From assembly GCF_900176345.1 (NCBI RefSeq), contig NZ_FWXU01000023.1, positions 1-64,000 of the forward strand: DNA of 64,000 bases. The letters are read 5' to 3'. This stretch comes from Rhizobium sp. RU36D (GTDB lineage Bacteria; Pseudomonadota; Alphaproteobacteria; Rhizobiales; Rhizobiaceae). Numbering within the stretch: the stretch's first letter is position 1; each line of letters starts with the position of its first letter. The position numbers were made by a program, and so were the translations under genes. Shown here piece by piece: positions 42,265-52,311 of this stretch. Under the pieces are notes generated by a model. That model had not been told where the DNA came from and made no database searches. It worked only from the letters and a program-made list of their open reading frames with translations.

Positions 42265-43023
42265 ATGATCCTCAAATATGACGAAGTGGTGCGAACCGGC
42301 ATCGCCAAGCAGGTTGCCGACAACATCCGCTCCGCGATCATGGACGGGCGGTTGAAGGTGGATGAGCGCCTGCCGACCGAGGAGGATCTTGCCCGCAGCT
42401 TCGGGATATCCCGCCCCACGGTGCGCGAGGCGCTGAAGCGCCTGGCGGCGCAAAACCTCATTCATTCAAAGCGCGGACCGACGGGCGGCAATTTCGTCAA
42501 GCGGCCCGATCCGGAAGGCCTGTCCAAGGCCATTACCGGTGCAGCCACCCTGCTGGTCGGCGTCGGGGCTTTCGATATCGATGAAATCATCACCGCGCGG
42601 CTTGAGACCGAAACCGTCTGCTGCCGGCTGGCCAGCCGCAGCCGCAGCGATGCAGATCTTGCCGCCATGGAAGCCGAGATCGCGGTTCAGCTGGACGAAA
42701 AGATCAGCGACGAGGATTTCTGCGCCTCCGACGTCCGCTTCCACCGGGCGCTGGTGGAATCCACCGGCAATGGGCCGTTGAAGCTGATGATGTACACCGT
42801 GATCGAGGCCTTCATCCCGATCACCAACATGATCGTCTTCCGCGTGCGGGAGCGGCGCCATGTCGCTTCGCTGCACCAGGAAATCGTGGATGCCGTCCGC
42901 GACCGGGACGATGCCAAGGCAACCGACACCCTGGCGCGGCTTCTGGCCTATGTCCGGGACAGCTACTCGGCGGTGCTGGATGCGCGCGCGCGGCGCGATC
43001 TCGAAGCCTCCCCGTCATCGTAA
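42265..43023 (+). CDS. GntR-family regulator, FadR/FCD subfamily
   Basis: 252 residues. N-terminal winged helix at about 10-75 (IRSAIMDGRLKVDERLPTEE, then FGISRPTVREALKRLAAQNL), C-terminal FCD domain with metal-ligand positions in DVRFHRALVEST and SLHQEIVDAVRDRD. GGGGAAGGGG stands before the ATG at 42265. It lies divergent from the GlcD-type oxidase and 51 bases before the AcuI-type reductase, and so probably regulates one or both; this subfamily usually responds to hydroxy or oxo acids such as lactate, glycolate or acyl-CoA. Confidence 0.9.
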   Translation: MILKYDEVVRTGIAKQVADNIRSAIMDGRLKVDERLPTEEDLARSFGISRPTVREALKRLAAQNLIHSKRGPTGGNFVKRPDPEGLSKAITGAATLLVGVGAFDIDEIITARLETETVCCRLASRSRSDADLAAMEAEIAVQLDEKISDEDFCASDVRFHRALVESTGNGPLKLMMYTVIEAFIPITNMIVFRVRERRHVASLHQEIVDAVRDRDDAKATDTLARLLAYVRDSYSAVLDARARRDLEASPSS

Positions 43024-43074
43024 ACCCCCATAGAGAAACTGGCAATCCAGACAGAAAAAATGGAGATGAAATCC

Positions 43075-44070
43075 ATGACCGACACATTCAGCGCCATGGT
43101 GATCGACACCGTCGACGGTAAGCCCAGGGGTGCGATCCGGGACCTGACGAAGTCGGAGCTTCCCGACCATGACGTCCTGGTCGAAATTGCTTATTCCACT
43201 CTGAACTACAAGGACGGCCTGGCCATCTCCGGCAAGGGCAAGATTGCCCGGCGAATGCCGATGGTCGGCGGCGTCGATCTGTCGGGCACCGTGATCGAAT
43301 CCCGCTCTGCGGATTGGAAGCCAGGCGACAAGGTGATCGTCAATGGCTGGGGCCTGTCGGAAACCGAATGGGGCGGCTATTCCCGCTATCAGCGGCTGAA
43401 GCCGGAATGGCTGATCCGGCTGCCCGAGGCCTTCTCCCTGAAGCAGGCCATGGCCATCGGCACCGCCGGCTATACCGCAGCGCTCTGCGTCGATGCGCTG
43501 GAAAAATGGGGCACGATCAAGCCGGGCCAGGGCGAGGTTCTCGTGACAGGTGCGGCAGGCGGCGTCGGCTCGGTGGCCGTCGCCCTCCTGGCGGCGCGCG
43601 GCTATGTCGTCACCGCGTCCACCGGACGGCCGGAGACCCATGATTATCTCGCAGCCCTGGGCGCGACGAATTTCATCGACCGCGCCACGCTTCAGGAAAA
43701 AGGCGGACCGCTGCAAAAGGAACGCTGGACCGGCGGCGTCGATTCCGTCGGCTCCACGACGCTCGCCAACGCGCTGTCCCAGACCGTGCGCGGTGGCGCC
43801 ATCGCCGCCTGCGGCCTTGCCGGCGGCGCGGACCTGCCCGGCACCGTCTTGCCGCATATCCTGCGCAGCGTCACGCTGATCGGGGTGGATTCCGTCATGG
43901 CGCCCATGGAACAACGCCTGTCCGCCTGGTCCCGGCTTGCCCGCGATCTCGACACCGCCAAGCTCGACAGCATGACCACGGTCGAGCCGATGTCGAAGCT
44001 GCCTGAACTGGCCGATGCCATCCTGGCCGGCCAGATCCGTGGCCGCGTGGTCATCGACGTCAAAGGCTGA
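43075..44070 (+). CDS. acuI: Acrylyl-CoA reductase-type zinc-free medium-chain dehydrogenase
   Basis: 331 residues of the MDR superfamily, YhdH/AcuI group. Landmarks: VEIAYSTLNYKDGLAISGKG near residue 36, VGGVDLSGTV, AMAIGTAGYTAALCVDALEK, and the NADPH-binding VTGAAGGVGSVAVALLAARG near residue 155, followed by ASTGRPE. It probably reduces acrylyl-CoA to propionyl-CoA with NADPH. GGAG lies 9 bases before the ATG at 43075; an upstream in-frame ATG at 43060 overlaps that site. The regulator gene precedes it in the same direction. With the crotonase and acyl-CoA synthetase at 33-36 kb it could complete a 3-hydroxypropionate to propionyl-CoA route. Confidence 0.85.
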   Translation: MTDTFSAMVIDTVDGKPRGAIRDLTKSELPDHDVLVEIAYSTLNYKDGLAISGKGKIARRMPMVGGVDLSGTVIESRSADWKPGDKVIVNGWGLSETEWGGYSRYQRLKPEWLIRLPEAFSLKQAMAIGTAGYTAALCVDALEKWGTIKPGQGEVLVTGAAGGVGSVAVALLAARGYVVTASTGRPETHDYLAALGATNFIDRATLQEKGGPLQKERWTGGVDSVGSTTLANALSQTVRGGAIAACGLAGGADLPGTVLPHILRSVTLIGVDSVMAPMEQRLSAWSRLARDLDTAKLDSMTTVEPMSKLPELADAILAGQIRGRVVIDVKG

Positions 44071-44114
44071 GAGCGGCTCGCGCCCCGGCGCCGCACGATT
44101 CCTCGCGGAAAGGC

Positions 44115-45221
44115 TCAGATCTGGTGGCGGTGGTCACCAGCGTGTCGGGCGTCGCTCATGGCGCGCACCAGCAGCAGCATCACAAGCGCCTGACCGTAAG
44201 GCGCGGGCACATTGGGAATCTGGCGATAGAACTCGAGCGTATGACCCATCGGCGTTCCGTCCGAGACCTCCAGAACGATACCGCGGGCGTCGATGCGGGT
44301 CAGAACAGCCTCCAGCGCCCGTTCGGCAATCGGCCGATAGCTCTGGTCGACGATCCCCAGATCCATGCCGCGCAGGATGCCATAGGCGATGGCTGCGGTG
44401 GCCGATGTCTCCTCGGGTGAGGTCGGATCGCAGACGAGCGTATTGAACATGCCGTTTTCCCGCTGGTGCGCGGCGAGCGTCTTGAGCTGCGTCCCGAGAA
44501 TATAGACGAGATGCCGCTTCAGGTGCTCGGGCACGTGATCAACAAGCCCAAAGAGTTCGGGAATGGCAACCGTGATCCACGAATTGCCCCGCGCCCAGAA
44601 CGCCTTGGCGAAATTGTGCCGGCCATTGAAGGTCCAGCCGTGGTACCAGAGCCCGGTGACGGGATCGGCGAGATAACGCTCGTGGACGATAAACTGGTAG
44701 AAGGCCTCCTCGATCCAGTCCTGGCGGCCGAAACGCTGCCCGGCCCTGGCAAGGAACAGGCAGGTCATGAACAGCGTGTCATCCCACAGCTCGCCGTCGT
44801 TCATCCGCTCCTTGACGACATGCTGGAAACCGCCATCCTCCGTTTTGGCAAGGGAGGTGACGAGCCATTGTGCCCAATCGCGCACGAGCTCTTCCCAATC
44901 CGGCCGGTCGACATGATCGATCAGTATGCACAGCGGAAGCATCGGTGAACTGGAATTGACCTGCCGTGGCGGCAGGCCCCGGCCGATCTGCCAGTCATAC
45001 CACCGCGCGATCGCCTCGATCAGGGACCGATCCTTGACGGCCTCCGCATGGCGCAGCAGGCCGTATATGCCCACGCCCACCTCCCAGTCCCATTCATCGA
45101 ACTGAAGATTGTAGCCGCTGTCGGAAAGATCTGCGGTCTCGTTGATCCCCTTCAGTCTGGCAAGACCGACGGCGACACGGGACAGGGCTTCTGAAAGAAC
45201 TTCGGGAGCGGGGAACAACAT
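44115..45221 (-). CDS. Glycoside hydrolase family 105 (unsaturated rhamnogalacturonyl hydrolase type)
   Basis: 368 residues, an (alpha/alpha)6 barrel enzyme like YteR/YesR. The catalytic-Asp segment reads ERMNDGELWDDTLFMTCLFL near residue 160, the substrate strip is GLWYHGWTFNGRHNFAKAFW followed by ARGNSW. It removes the unsaturated galacturonyl (or glucuronyl) residue from oligosaccharides made by lyases. There is no signal peptide, so it acts in the cytoplasm on imported oligosaccharides. Last gene of the Opp-type transporter operon. Confidence 0.88.
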   Translation of the reverse strand: MLFPAPEVLSEALSRVAVGLARLKGINETADLSDSGYNLQFDEWDWEVGVGIYGLLRHAEAVKDRSLIEAIARWYDWQIGRGLPPRQVNSSSPMLPLCILIDHVDRPDWEELVRDWAQWLVTSLAKTEDGGFQHVVKERMNDGELWDDTLFMTCLFLARAGQRFGRQDWIEEAFYQFIVHERYLADPVTGLWYHGWTFNGRHNFAKAFWARGNSWITVAIPELFGLVDHVPEHLKRHLVYILGTQLKTLAAHQRENGMFNTLVCDPTSPEETSATAAIAYGILRGMDLGIVDQSYRPIAERALEAVLTRIDARGIVLEVSDGTPMGHTLEFYRQIPNVPAPYGQALVMLLLVRAMSDARHAGDHRHQI

Positions 45222-45245
45222 GGGTGAAAATCCTGGCTTTGAAGG

Positions 45246-47756
45246 CTAGAAGGAGACCGCGTCGATCCAGCGGATCATCGGGTCGATGCTTCGGTTGGGG
45301 AAAACATGAGGCTGGCCGTCAACGGAAAGCCCTTCGTTCCAATCAAGACTGAGAGATGGCCCATCGGCCTGCCGCACCAGCGCGCGACGCCCGTCACCGG
45401 ACAATTCGAGGCGGGTGTTTGAAAGCTGCGAACGGAACCGCTTCAGAGCATCGGCATCGCCGCCTTCACCGACCACGGCGTACCAGGCGACATCAGTCCC
45501 ATCCGCCCGGAACTCGACGCCGGTACCGGGCCCGGAGTCGACCGCGGCAATCGGACGGGTCGCCGTCAGCGCGGCATAGCCCTGACCGCTCCTGAGGATC
45601 AGCCAATTGTCATGGAGGATGACCTGGTCGAACGCAGTTTTTTCGACATAGGCATGGGTAAACGGCAGCCGCGCATCCGCGCCGAGATCGTAGAGCAGCA
45701 GGGCCGCATTGCCATATTGCGCAGCCCGCGGCATGGATCCGTTGCCGGCCCAGTAGGAGGGGCGCTGGTGACCCCAGGGATCGTCCTCGCCGGGATGGTT
45801 GATCCAGGCCTTGGCCAGGGGATTGGCGGCGAAACGGATATCAAGAACATGTTGCTGGTGGCCACGCCCACCCGGCTTCCCGTCCATGGTTGAGGACAGC
45901 TGGACGGCAGCGGTCTTGTAGAGCACCAGCCGCGCGGCCTCGTCGTGACCCTGGACATAATGGGCCATCAGCGCCTTGCCCTCGGGCGGATCGACGACAT
46001 CCTGCGCTTGCGCCGGCGGCGAATAGGACCCCGCAGCGAACATCGGGAGGGCGGCGACGCCATCATTCAGCCAGCCCTGGCCGAAGGCGACGGTGGCAAA
46101 CGGCGCAAGTTCCGTCAGCGGGCCTGCACGCAATTCCTTATCATAGGCCCGACCCATGGTGCCGGCGGGCACGCCGCCCAGCGTGTGCAGACCGATCATG
46201 AGGAACAGCCGGTCCAGCAGCCGTCGTGCCCGATCCCGGATCACGCCATCGGCCAGATGCTCAAGCGCAAGCAGCCCGATGAAATCGATCGGGTAGTAGG
46301 CTGCCGAGTTCCATTCGGCGAGACCATGGGCCTCGACGGAATCGAACCAGTGCATCAGCCGGGTTTCGGCGAGCGCGGCCTGCTCACGACCTGGGCACCC
46401 AGAGCATTCGAACCGCCGCTCCGGATAGAGGCGACCGGCCAGATATTGCGAGACATGGAAGCACAGCACATGGTTCTCGCTCCAGAACCACATCACGTCA
46501 TTGCCCGGTTCATCCACCCAGTAGCGATAGTTGAGAATGCTCCGGTCGATATCCGTCATCAGATCGGCCGGCACCCGGTCACGGTAGCAGGCTGCGACCC
46601 AAAGCAAGGGGACCAGGACGAAGTCCGAGCAATCCCGGCGCTCGTCGATGGCAGCCAGCGTATTGCCAATGATCTCGCGAAACGCATCGTCGACGGCGCG
46701 GCCCGCAGCCAGGGCCGCAATCGCCCGCCCGGCGCGCAATTCGCCATGGCGCGCCATGTAGTCGATTGCGATCGCCTTGCGCTCGGCAAGCGACAGCCCG
46801 CGCATGTCTCGCGGCGCATCCTTGAAGGTCGCAAAGGCGATGTGTCGCTCGACCCGGGTTTCCCCCACCGAAAAGGTGAGGTTGAGCGCATGATAGCCGT
46901 CCTGCAGCGATTGTGCCCCATCGAGGGTCAGGCGGCGCTCCCCGGCCTTCAGTGTAGCCCTGGTATCGAGCAGCGGCGGCTTGCCGCGCATATGCACGCT
47001 GGGCAGGATCTGCGCCTTGACCTCGACGTCCATCCGCGCGGTCACGCCGAATTCGAGCACCAGCCGCCCATCCCCGACATGCATCGGGTCTGGCCGTACA
47101 TCGGTCGCCAGGGCCTTGAGAAGGCCAATGATCTCCGGGGACACATCGACGGGCAAGTCAGCGCGCAGCGGCGCGGTTCCGAGATAGGTCAGTTCGAAGA
47201 ACCACAGCGCATCACGCTCCGCCAGTTCCTCCGTCAGCACGACGACGTCGCTGCCGTCTGCCTTGAGCGCAAGCTCGATTTCGGTGACACTTTCCTTGTT
47301 GCGCTTGAAGGGTTCGAACCGGGCAGTGAGCACGCCATCGACCCAGACATGCACGCCGCCACAGGTCGAGAGCCTGAAACGGTGCGATCCCGCAGCCGTT
47401 GGCACGAGCCGGGTCCTGAGCCAGCGAGACAGGCGCGTTGGCCGATGCCAGAAGTCGGAGAATTCGACCCGTCGGTTGAAGCCGGGCAGGTAGAGCCCGG
47501 TGACCGCAAAGTCGTCCTGCAGCTCGACTGTCCGCGTGGCGACCTCCTTCCAGAGCGCAATCCGGCAGGGCAGATCACCGACATCGACGAAGCCGTTGAT
47601 GAAGCGGTAGTTCACCCGATCTTCCGCCAAAGCGGGTTCACCGGGATAATAGGTCTGCACGCTGTCGCCCATGGCCCAGGCGGTGACGGAGCCGCCTGTT
47701 TCGACGACGAACCCCTCTGGCTCGGATAGCCGTTCGGCGGAAGAGATCGTCCTCAT
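45246..47756 (-). CDS. Large protein of unknown family, probable carbohydrate-active enzyme
   Basis: 836 residues; I do not recognise the family. Residues 1-210 look beta-rich with a PA14/galactose-binding feel (FRLSTCGGVHVWVDGVLTAR near 145). The middle (about 330-640) is helix-rich with many aromatic and His residues (WFWSENHVLCFHVSQYLAGR, then LAEWNSAAYYPIDFIGLL), resembling the alpha/alpha toroid of heparinase II/III-type lyases or GH-like barrels. The last 190 residues are again beta-like. No signal peptide, so cytoplasmic. It starts inside the stop of the HAD gene (ATGA at 47753-47756) and is followed 24 bases later by the GH105 gene, which places it in oligosaccharide breakdown. Confidence 0.75.
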   Translation of the reverse strand: MRTISSAERLSEPEGFVVETGGSVTAWAMGDSVQTYYPGEPALAEDRVNYRFINGFVDVGDLPCRIALWKEVATRTVELQDDFAVTGLYLPGFNRRVEFSDFWHRPTRLSRWLRTRLVPTAAGSHRFRLSTCGGVHVWVDGVLTARFEPFKRNKESVTEIELALKADGSDVVVLTEELAERDALWFFELTYLGTAPLRADLPVDVSPEIIGLLKALATDVRPDPMHVGDGRLVLEFGVTARMDVEVKAQILPSVHMRGKPPLLDTRATLKAGERRLTLDGAQSLQDGYHALNLTFSVGETRVERHIAFATFKDAPRDMRGLSLAERKAIAIDYMARHGELRAGRAIAALAAGRAVDDAFREIIGNTLAAIDERRDCSDFVLVPLLWVAACYRDRVPADLMTDIDRSILNYRYWVDEPGNDVMWFWSENHVLCFHVSQYLAGRLYPERRFECSGCPGREQAALAETRLMHWFDSVEAHGLAEWNSAAYYPIDFIGLLALEHLADGVIRDRARRLLDRLFLMIGLHTLGGVPAGTMGRAYDKELRAGPLTELAPFATVAFGQGWLNDGVAALPMFAAGSYSPPAQAQDVVDPPEGKALMAHYVQGHDEAARLVLYKTAAVQLSSTMDGKPGGRGHQQHVLDIRFAANPLAKAWINHPGEDDPWGHQRPSYWAGNGSMPRAAQYGNAALLLYDLGADARLPFTHAYVEKTAFDQVILHDNWLILRSGQGYAALTATRPIAAVDSGPGTGVEFRADGTDVAWYAVVGEGGDADALKRFRSQLSNTRLELSGDGRRALVRQADGPSLSLDWNEGLSVDGQPHVFPNRSIDPMIRWIDAVSF

Positions 47757-49029
47757 TCCGCGCCCTCCCGCGTCTCGACCGCCGTTGCCGGCAGCGCCAG
47801 CTCGATCTTCTCCAGCAGCGCCGGCAATTGGGTGATCTGCTTGATGGTCAGGCGTGGCCGCTCGTGGCGATGCCCAGGCTTGTGGGTCCGCCGCAGCGAC
47901 CATGCGAGGAAGATGCTGATCAAACCGAAGCGATTGGCGCCGAGGATATCGCGCTCCAGATTGTTGCCGACCATGACCGTCCGTGCCCGATCGCTCTCGC
48001 GAAGGCCGAGCGCATCGAATGCGGCGTCGAACATCAGCGGAGACGGCTTCAAGGCGCCGACATCGCCCGAAATGACATGGGCCTCGAAGCTCGACCAAAG
48101 CCCATGCTGGCCGAGCAGGTTCTCGAATGTCGCACGAGGCCCATCCGCCACCAGCGCCAGCCGATGCCCGGCCGCCACCAGCTCCTGCAGCATGGCATCC
48201 GCGCCGGGAATGAGCTTGCCGGATGTCACCACATCGGTTCCCGGCAGTTTCACCTCGGTCGACTCATCGACGAGGGTGTCGCCGCAGTCCAGCAACACCG
48301 CTGCCAGATGCGGCACGGTCGTCGGCAGTTGCGCCGTCAGCGCCGCGAACCGCTGCGGGATCCAGGATTTAAGCGCAGTCCAGGGCAGAAGCTCAGGCTC
48401 GGACGCAGGACCCCGTTCGGCAAATTCCCAGGCCGGCTTGAAGGCTGCCCGCTTAAGATGAAGACGTGCGAGCCTTATTTCATAACGCGAGGCCGCGATC
48501 AGCCCCGCTTCTGAAAACAGGTTGGAGAGATGGATGCCCTCCTCGCCGGCAAACGAGCCGCACATAGCATCGACGACCACGCCCGCTTCATGCCGCATCG
48601 CGTCGCGATCGGCCCAATGGGCATGTTTGCCCGGCTCGACGAACAGCACCGGTCGCGGCCCCTGGAGCGGGATTGAACCATCCGGCCGCCGCATGGTCAG
48701 GCGTGCCCCATGACGCGATGCCTTGACCGCGATGACCGCGCCCTCGGCATCGAGATGCACCCAGACGTGTTCGAGGTCGTAGAGATGCTGTATGTCCCAG
48801 TCATACCAGATCGCATATTCGATCACGCTGCCCGTGCCGGGGCGGATCCGGAACTTCGATGACACCGATTTCGCCGGTTCGCGATAAAGCGTGTATCCAA
48901 GCGCGACAGGTGCGAAGGGTTCGTTGGCATCGAGCTGGAAGACAGGCCGATGCCGCATGGCCAGGGCATGATCGGCCTCGGCAACGGGAGACGAAAGAAA
49001 ATCGGACGGGGATGGGGCGTGCGCGTTCA

Positions 49030-49030
<1 letters not shown>
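47753..49030 (-). CDS. HAD-like hydrolase fused to an N-terminal domain of unknown function
   Basis: 425 residues. Residues 1 to about 235 form a domain I cannot name; it has a striking FRIRPGTGSVIEYAIWYDWD followed by LEHVWVHLD and later FVEPGKHAHWADRD, which loosely recalls NPP1/Vps62-like sequences. The C-terminal HAD domain shows motif I LLDCGDTLVDE, motif II region LALVADGP, motif III Lys in GALKPSP, and motif IV VGNNLERDILGANRFG. Motif I is DxGDT, lacking the second Asp of DxDxT, and motif II has Ala where Ser/Thr is usual, so phosphatase activity is uncertain. The start shares a base with the OppF-type stop. Confidence 0.8.
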
Positions 49031-50072
<1,042 letters not shown>

Positions 50073-50076
<4 letters not shown>

Positions 50077-51128
50077 GCGAACTCCGCCACAGGTACGATC
50101 TCGCCGGCGAAATGACAGCGTGCGCGCTGGCCGCTGGCGAACTGGATGTCATCCGGGAGGGTGGTGTCACAAATCCCCGCAACCCCGTGAAGGCAGCGCG
50201 GATGGAAGGAGCAGCCAGCCGGGACGTTGTAGGGGTCTGGCACGACGCCAGCGATGGTGCGCAGGCGGTTGCCATGGCTCTTTCCAAGGCGTGGAATGGA
50301 TTGCAGCAGCGCCTGGGTGTAGGGATGCTTGGGCTCGTAGAAGATTTCGTCCACCGTACCGGTCTCGACGACGCGGCCGAGATACATGACGGCGACGCGA
50401 TCGGCGATGTCTGCCACCACGCCAAAGTTATGCGTGATGAACACGATTGCCATTCCAAGTTCCTGCTGCAGCGACTTCAGAAGCTCCAGGATCTGCGCTT
50501 CGGTCGTCACGTCCAGCGCCGTGGTCGGCTCGTCGGCAATCAGCAGCGACGGATCACAGGAGAGTGCGAGCGCGATCATGGCGCGCTGGCGCATGCCCCC
50601 GGACAGATGATGCGGATAGCGATCGACGATATCGGCGGGCCGCGGCATCTGCACCCGCGTCAGAAGCTCGATCGCCTGGTTGCGGGCTTCGGCCTTCGAT
50701 ACCTTTCGATGCAGCATGACCGTGCGCATGATCTGCGTGCCGATGGTGTGCACCGGCGAGAGCGCCGTCATCGGCTCCTGGAAAACCATGCCGATCTCGC
50801 CGCCGCGGATCTCGCGCATCTGGCGTCCCTGCCAGTCCAGGTCAGAGATGCGGACCTCCTCGCCATTACCACGGCGGAAACGGATGGTGCCATGGGCATT
50901 GATGGCGCTGCGTGGCTGGAGCCGCATGATCGACCGGGCGGTGACGGATTTTCCCGACCCGCTTTCGCCGACGATACCCAGCACCTCGCCCTTGTTGACG
51001 TGGTAGGAAACGCCGTTGACCGCCCTGACGAGACCGTCGCGTGTGGGGAAATGCACGCCGACATTGTCGAGTTCGAGAAGCCTCTCGGGTGGCATGGGGT
51101 TACCGCTGATTTTGTTCATGGATTGCAT
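50073..51128 (-). CDS. Opp-type ABC transporter ATP-binding protein (OppD type)
   Basis: 351 residues. Walker [16 protein letters not shown] near residue 55, Q-loop [16 protein letters not shown], signature [15 protein letters not shown], Walker [20 protein letters not shown]-loop [12 protein letters not shown], and a C-terminal domain with [22 protein letters not shown] lies upstream of the ATG at 51128. Together with the OppF-type partner it energises the two permeases encoded just upstream. Confidence 0.92.
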
Positions 51129-51141
51129 CGGTCACCCTCCC

Positions 51142-52305
51142 TCATTGACCATAGGGATCGGCCGCATCGCGCAGGCCATCACCGATGAAATTGAACGCGA
51201 GGACGACCAGCACCACAGCAACACCGGGGGCGAGCAGCCAGGGCGCCATCGAGATCGAGCGGAGGTTCTGGGCGTCCTGCAGCAGCACGCCCCAGCTGAC
51301 GACGGGCGGCCGAAGGCCGAGACCGAGGAAGCTCAGAGCCGTTTCGCCGAGGATCATTTCCGGAACCGCAAGCGTCAGCGCGGCAATGATATAGCTCGTC
51401 ATCGCCGGCAGCATGTGGCGCGTCACGATCCGGTATTCGGAAGCACCCGCCAGTCGCGCCGCCAGCACGTAGTCTTCCGTCTTCAGGGACAGGAAGCGGC
51501 CGCGCACGACGCGGGCAAGATGGGTCCAGCCGATAAGCGACAGGATGAGCGTGATCAGCACATAGACGAAGATCGGATCCCAGGCGATCGGCAGGGCTGC
51601 CGCCAGCCCCATCCATAGCGGGATCGTCGGGATCGAGCGGATGAACTCCATCAGCCGCTGGATCGCGGAGTCGATCCGGCCGCCGTAATAGCCGGAGATT
51701 GCACCTAGTGCGAGACCCAGAACGAAGGCGAAGGCAACACCGACAAGGCCCGCCGATAGCGTGACCCGGGCACCATGGATGAGCCTGGAGTAAAGATCGC
51801 GACCGAGCGAGTCCGTCCCGAGCAGATTGATCTGCTGGCGGCGATCATCGACACCGAAGAGCCTCAAGCGCGTCTCGACCAGGCCGAAGAAGCTGTAGGG
51901 CTCGCCCTGCACGAAGAACCGGATCGGCAGAACCTTGCTCGTATCTTCTCCATAGATGACCCGGGCTGTCTCCGGATCCCGCGTGCGCTTCAGGGCATAT
52001 ATGAAGGGCCGCTGCAATTCACCCTCATGCATGATCCGCACCGTGCTCGGCGGCGCCAGCGTATTCAGGCGGTTGATGGTGAACGGCGCATAGGGCGTGA
52101 AGAAATGCGCAAAGATCGCCAGTATCGAGAGGATGATCATGAAGACCAGCGAGACAACCGCCAGCTTGTGCTTGCGGAAGCGCCACCAGACCAGCGTCCA
52201 GGGCTTGGCTGTATAAAGACTTTCATCGCGAAACTCCTCTTTCGGAGCAAGCGGCGGGACGCGGGGCGTGTGCATCGGGGATGAGAGGTTCTGGATATCG
52301 GTCAT
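51142..52305 (-). CDS. Opp-type ABC transporter permease (OppC type)
   Basis: 387 residues, longer than plain OppC (about 300) because of an insertion of roughly 90 residues after the first membrane segment (LVFMIILSILAIFAHFF), a periplasmic loop between residues 60 and 165. The core then follows with LLGTDSLGRDLYSRLIHGAR, the typical OppC landmark, and the EAA region LAARLAGASEYRIVTRHMLP. Such insertions occur in permeases of the YejE-like and rhizobial oligosaccharide groups. It lies 13 bases before the OppD-type gene. Confidence 0.9.
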   Translation of the reverse strand: MTDIQNLSSPMHTPRVPPLAPKEEFRDESLYTAKPWTLVWWRFRKHKLAVVSLVFMIILSILAIFAHFFTPYAPFTINRLNTLAPPSTVRIMHEGELQRPFIYALKRTRDPETARVIYGEDTSKVLPIRFFVQGEPYSFFGLVETRLRLFGVDDRRQQINLLGTDSLGRDLYSRLIHGARVTLSAGLVGVAFAFVLGLALGAISGYYGGRIDSAIQRLMEFIRSIPTIPLWMGLAAALPIAWDPIFVYVLITLILSLIGWTHLARVVRGRFLSLKTEDYVLAARLAGASEYRIVTRHMLPAMTSYIIAALTLAVPEMILGETALSFLGLGLRPPVVSWGVLLQDAQNLRSISMAPWLLAPGVAVVLVVLAFNFIGDGLRDAADPYGQ

Positions 52306-52311
52306 GGGGCC

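Noticed and set aside
44071-44114. GC-rich stretch between acuI and the GH105 gene as a terminator
   Set aside because: Only a 5-bp stem (GCGGC with GCCGC) can be drawn and there is no T-run; not convincing.
45945-47729. Open frame of about 594 codons on the plus strand
   Set aside because: Antisense to the 836-residue protein, which is coupled by ATGA to the gene before it. The antisense translation is low-complexity in style and has no ribosome-binding site in an operon context.
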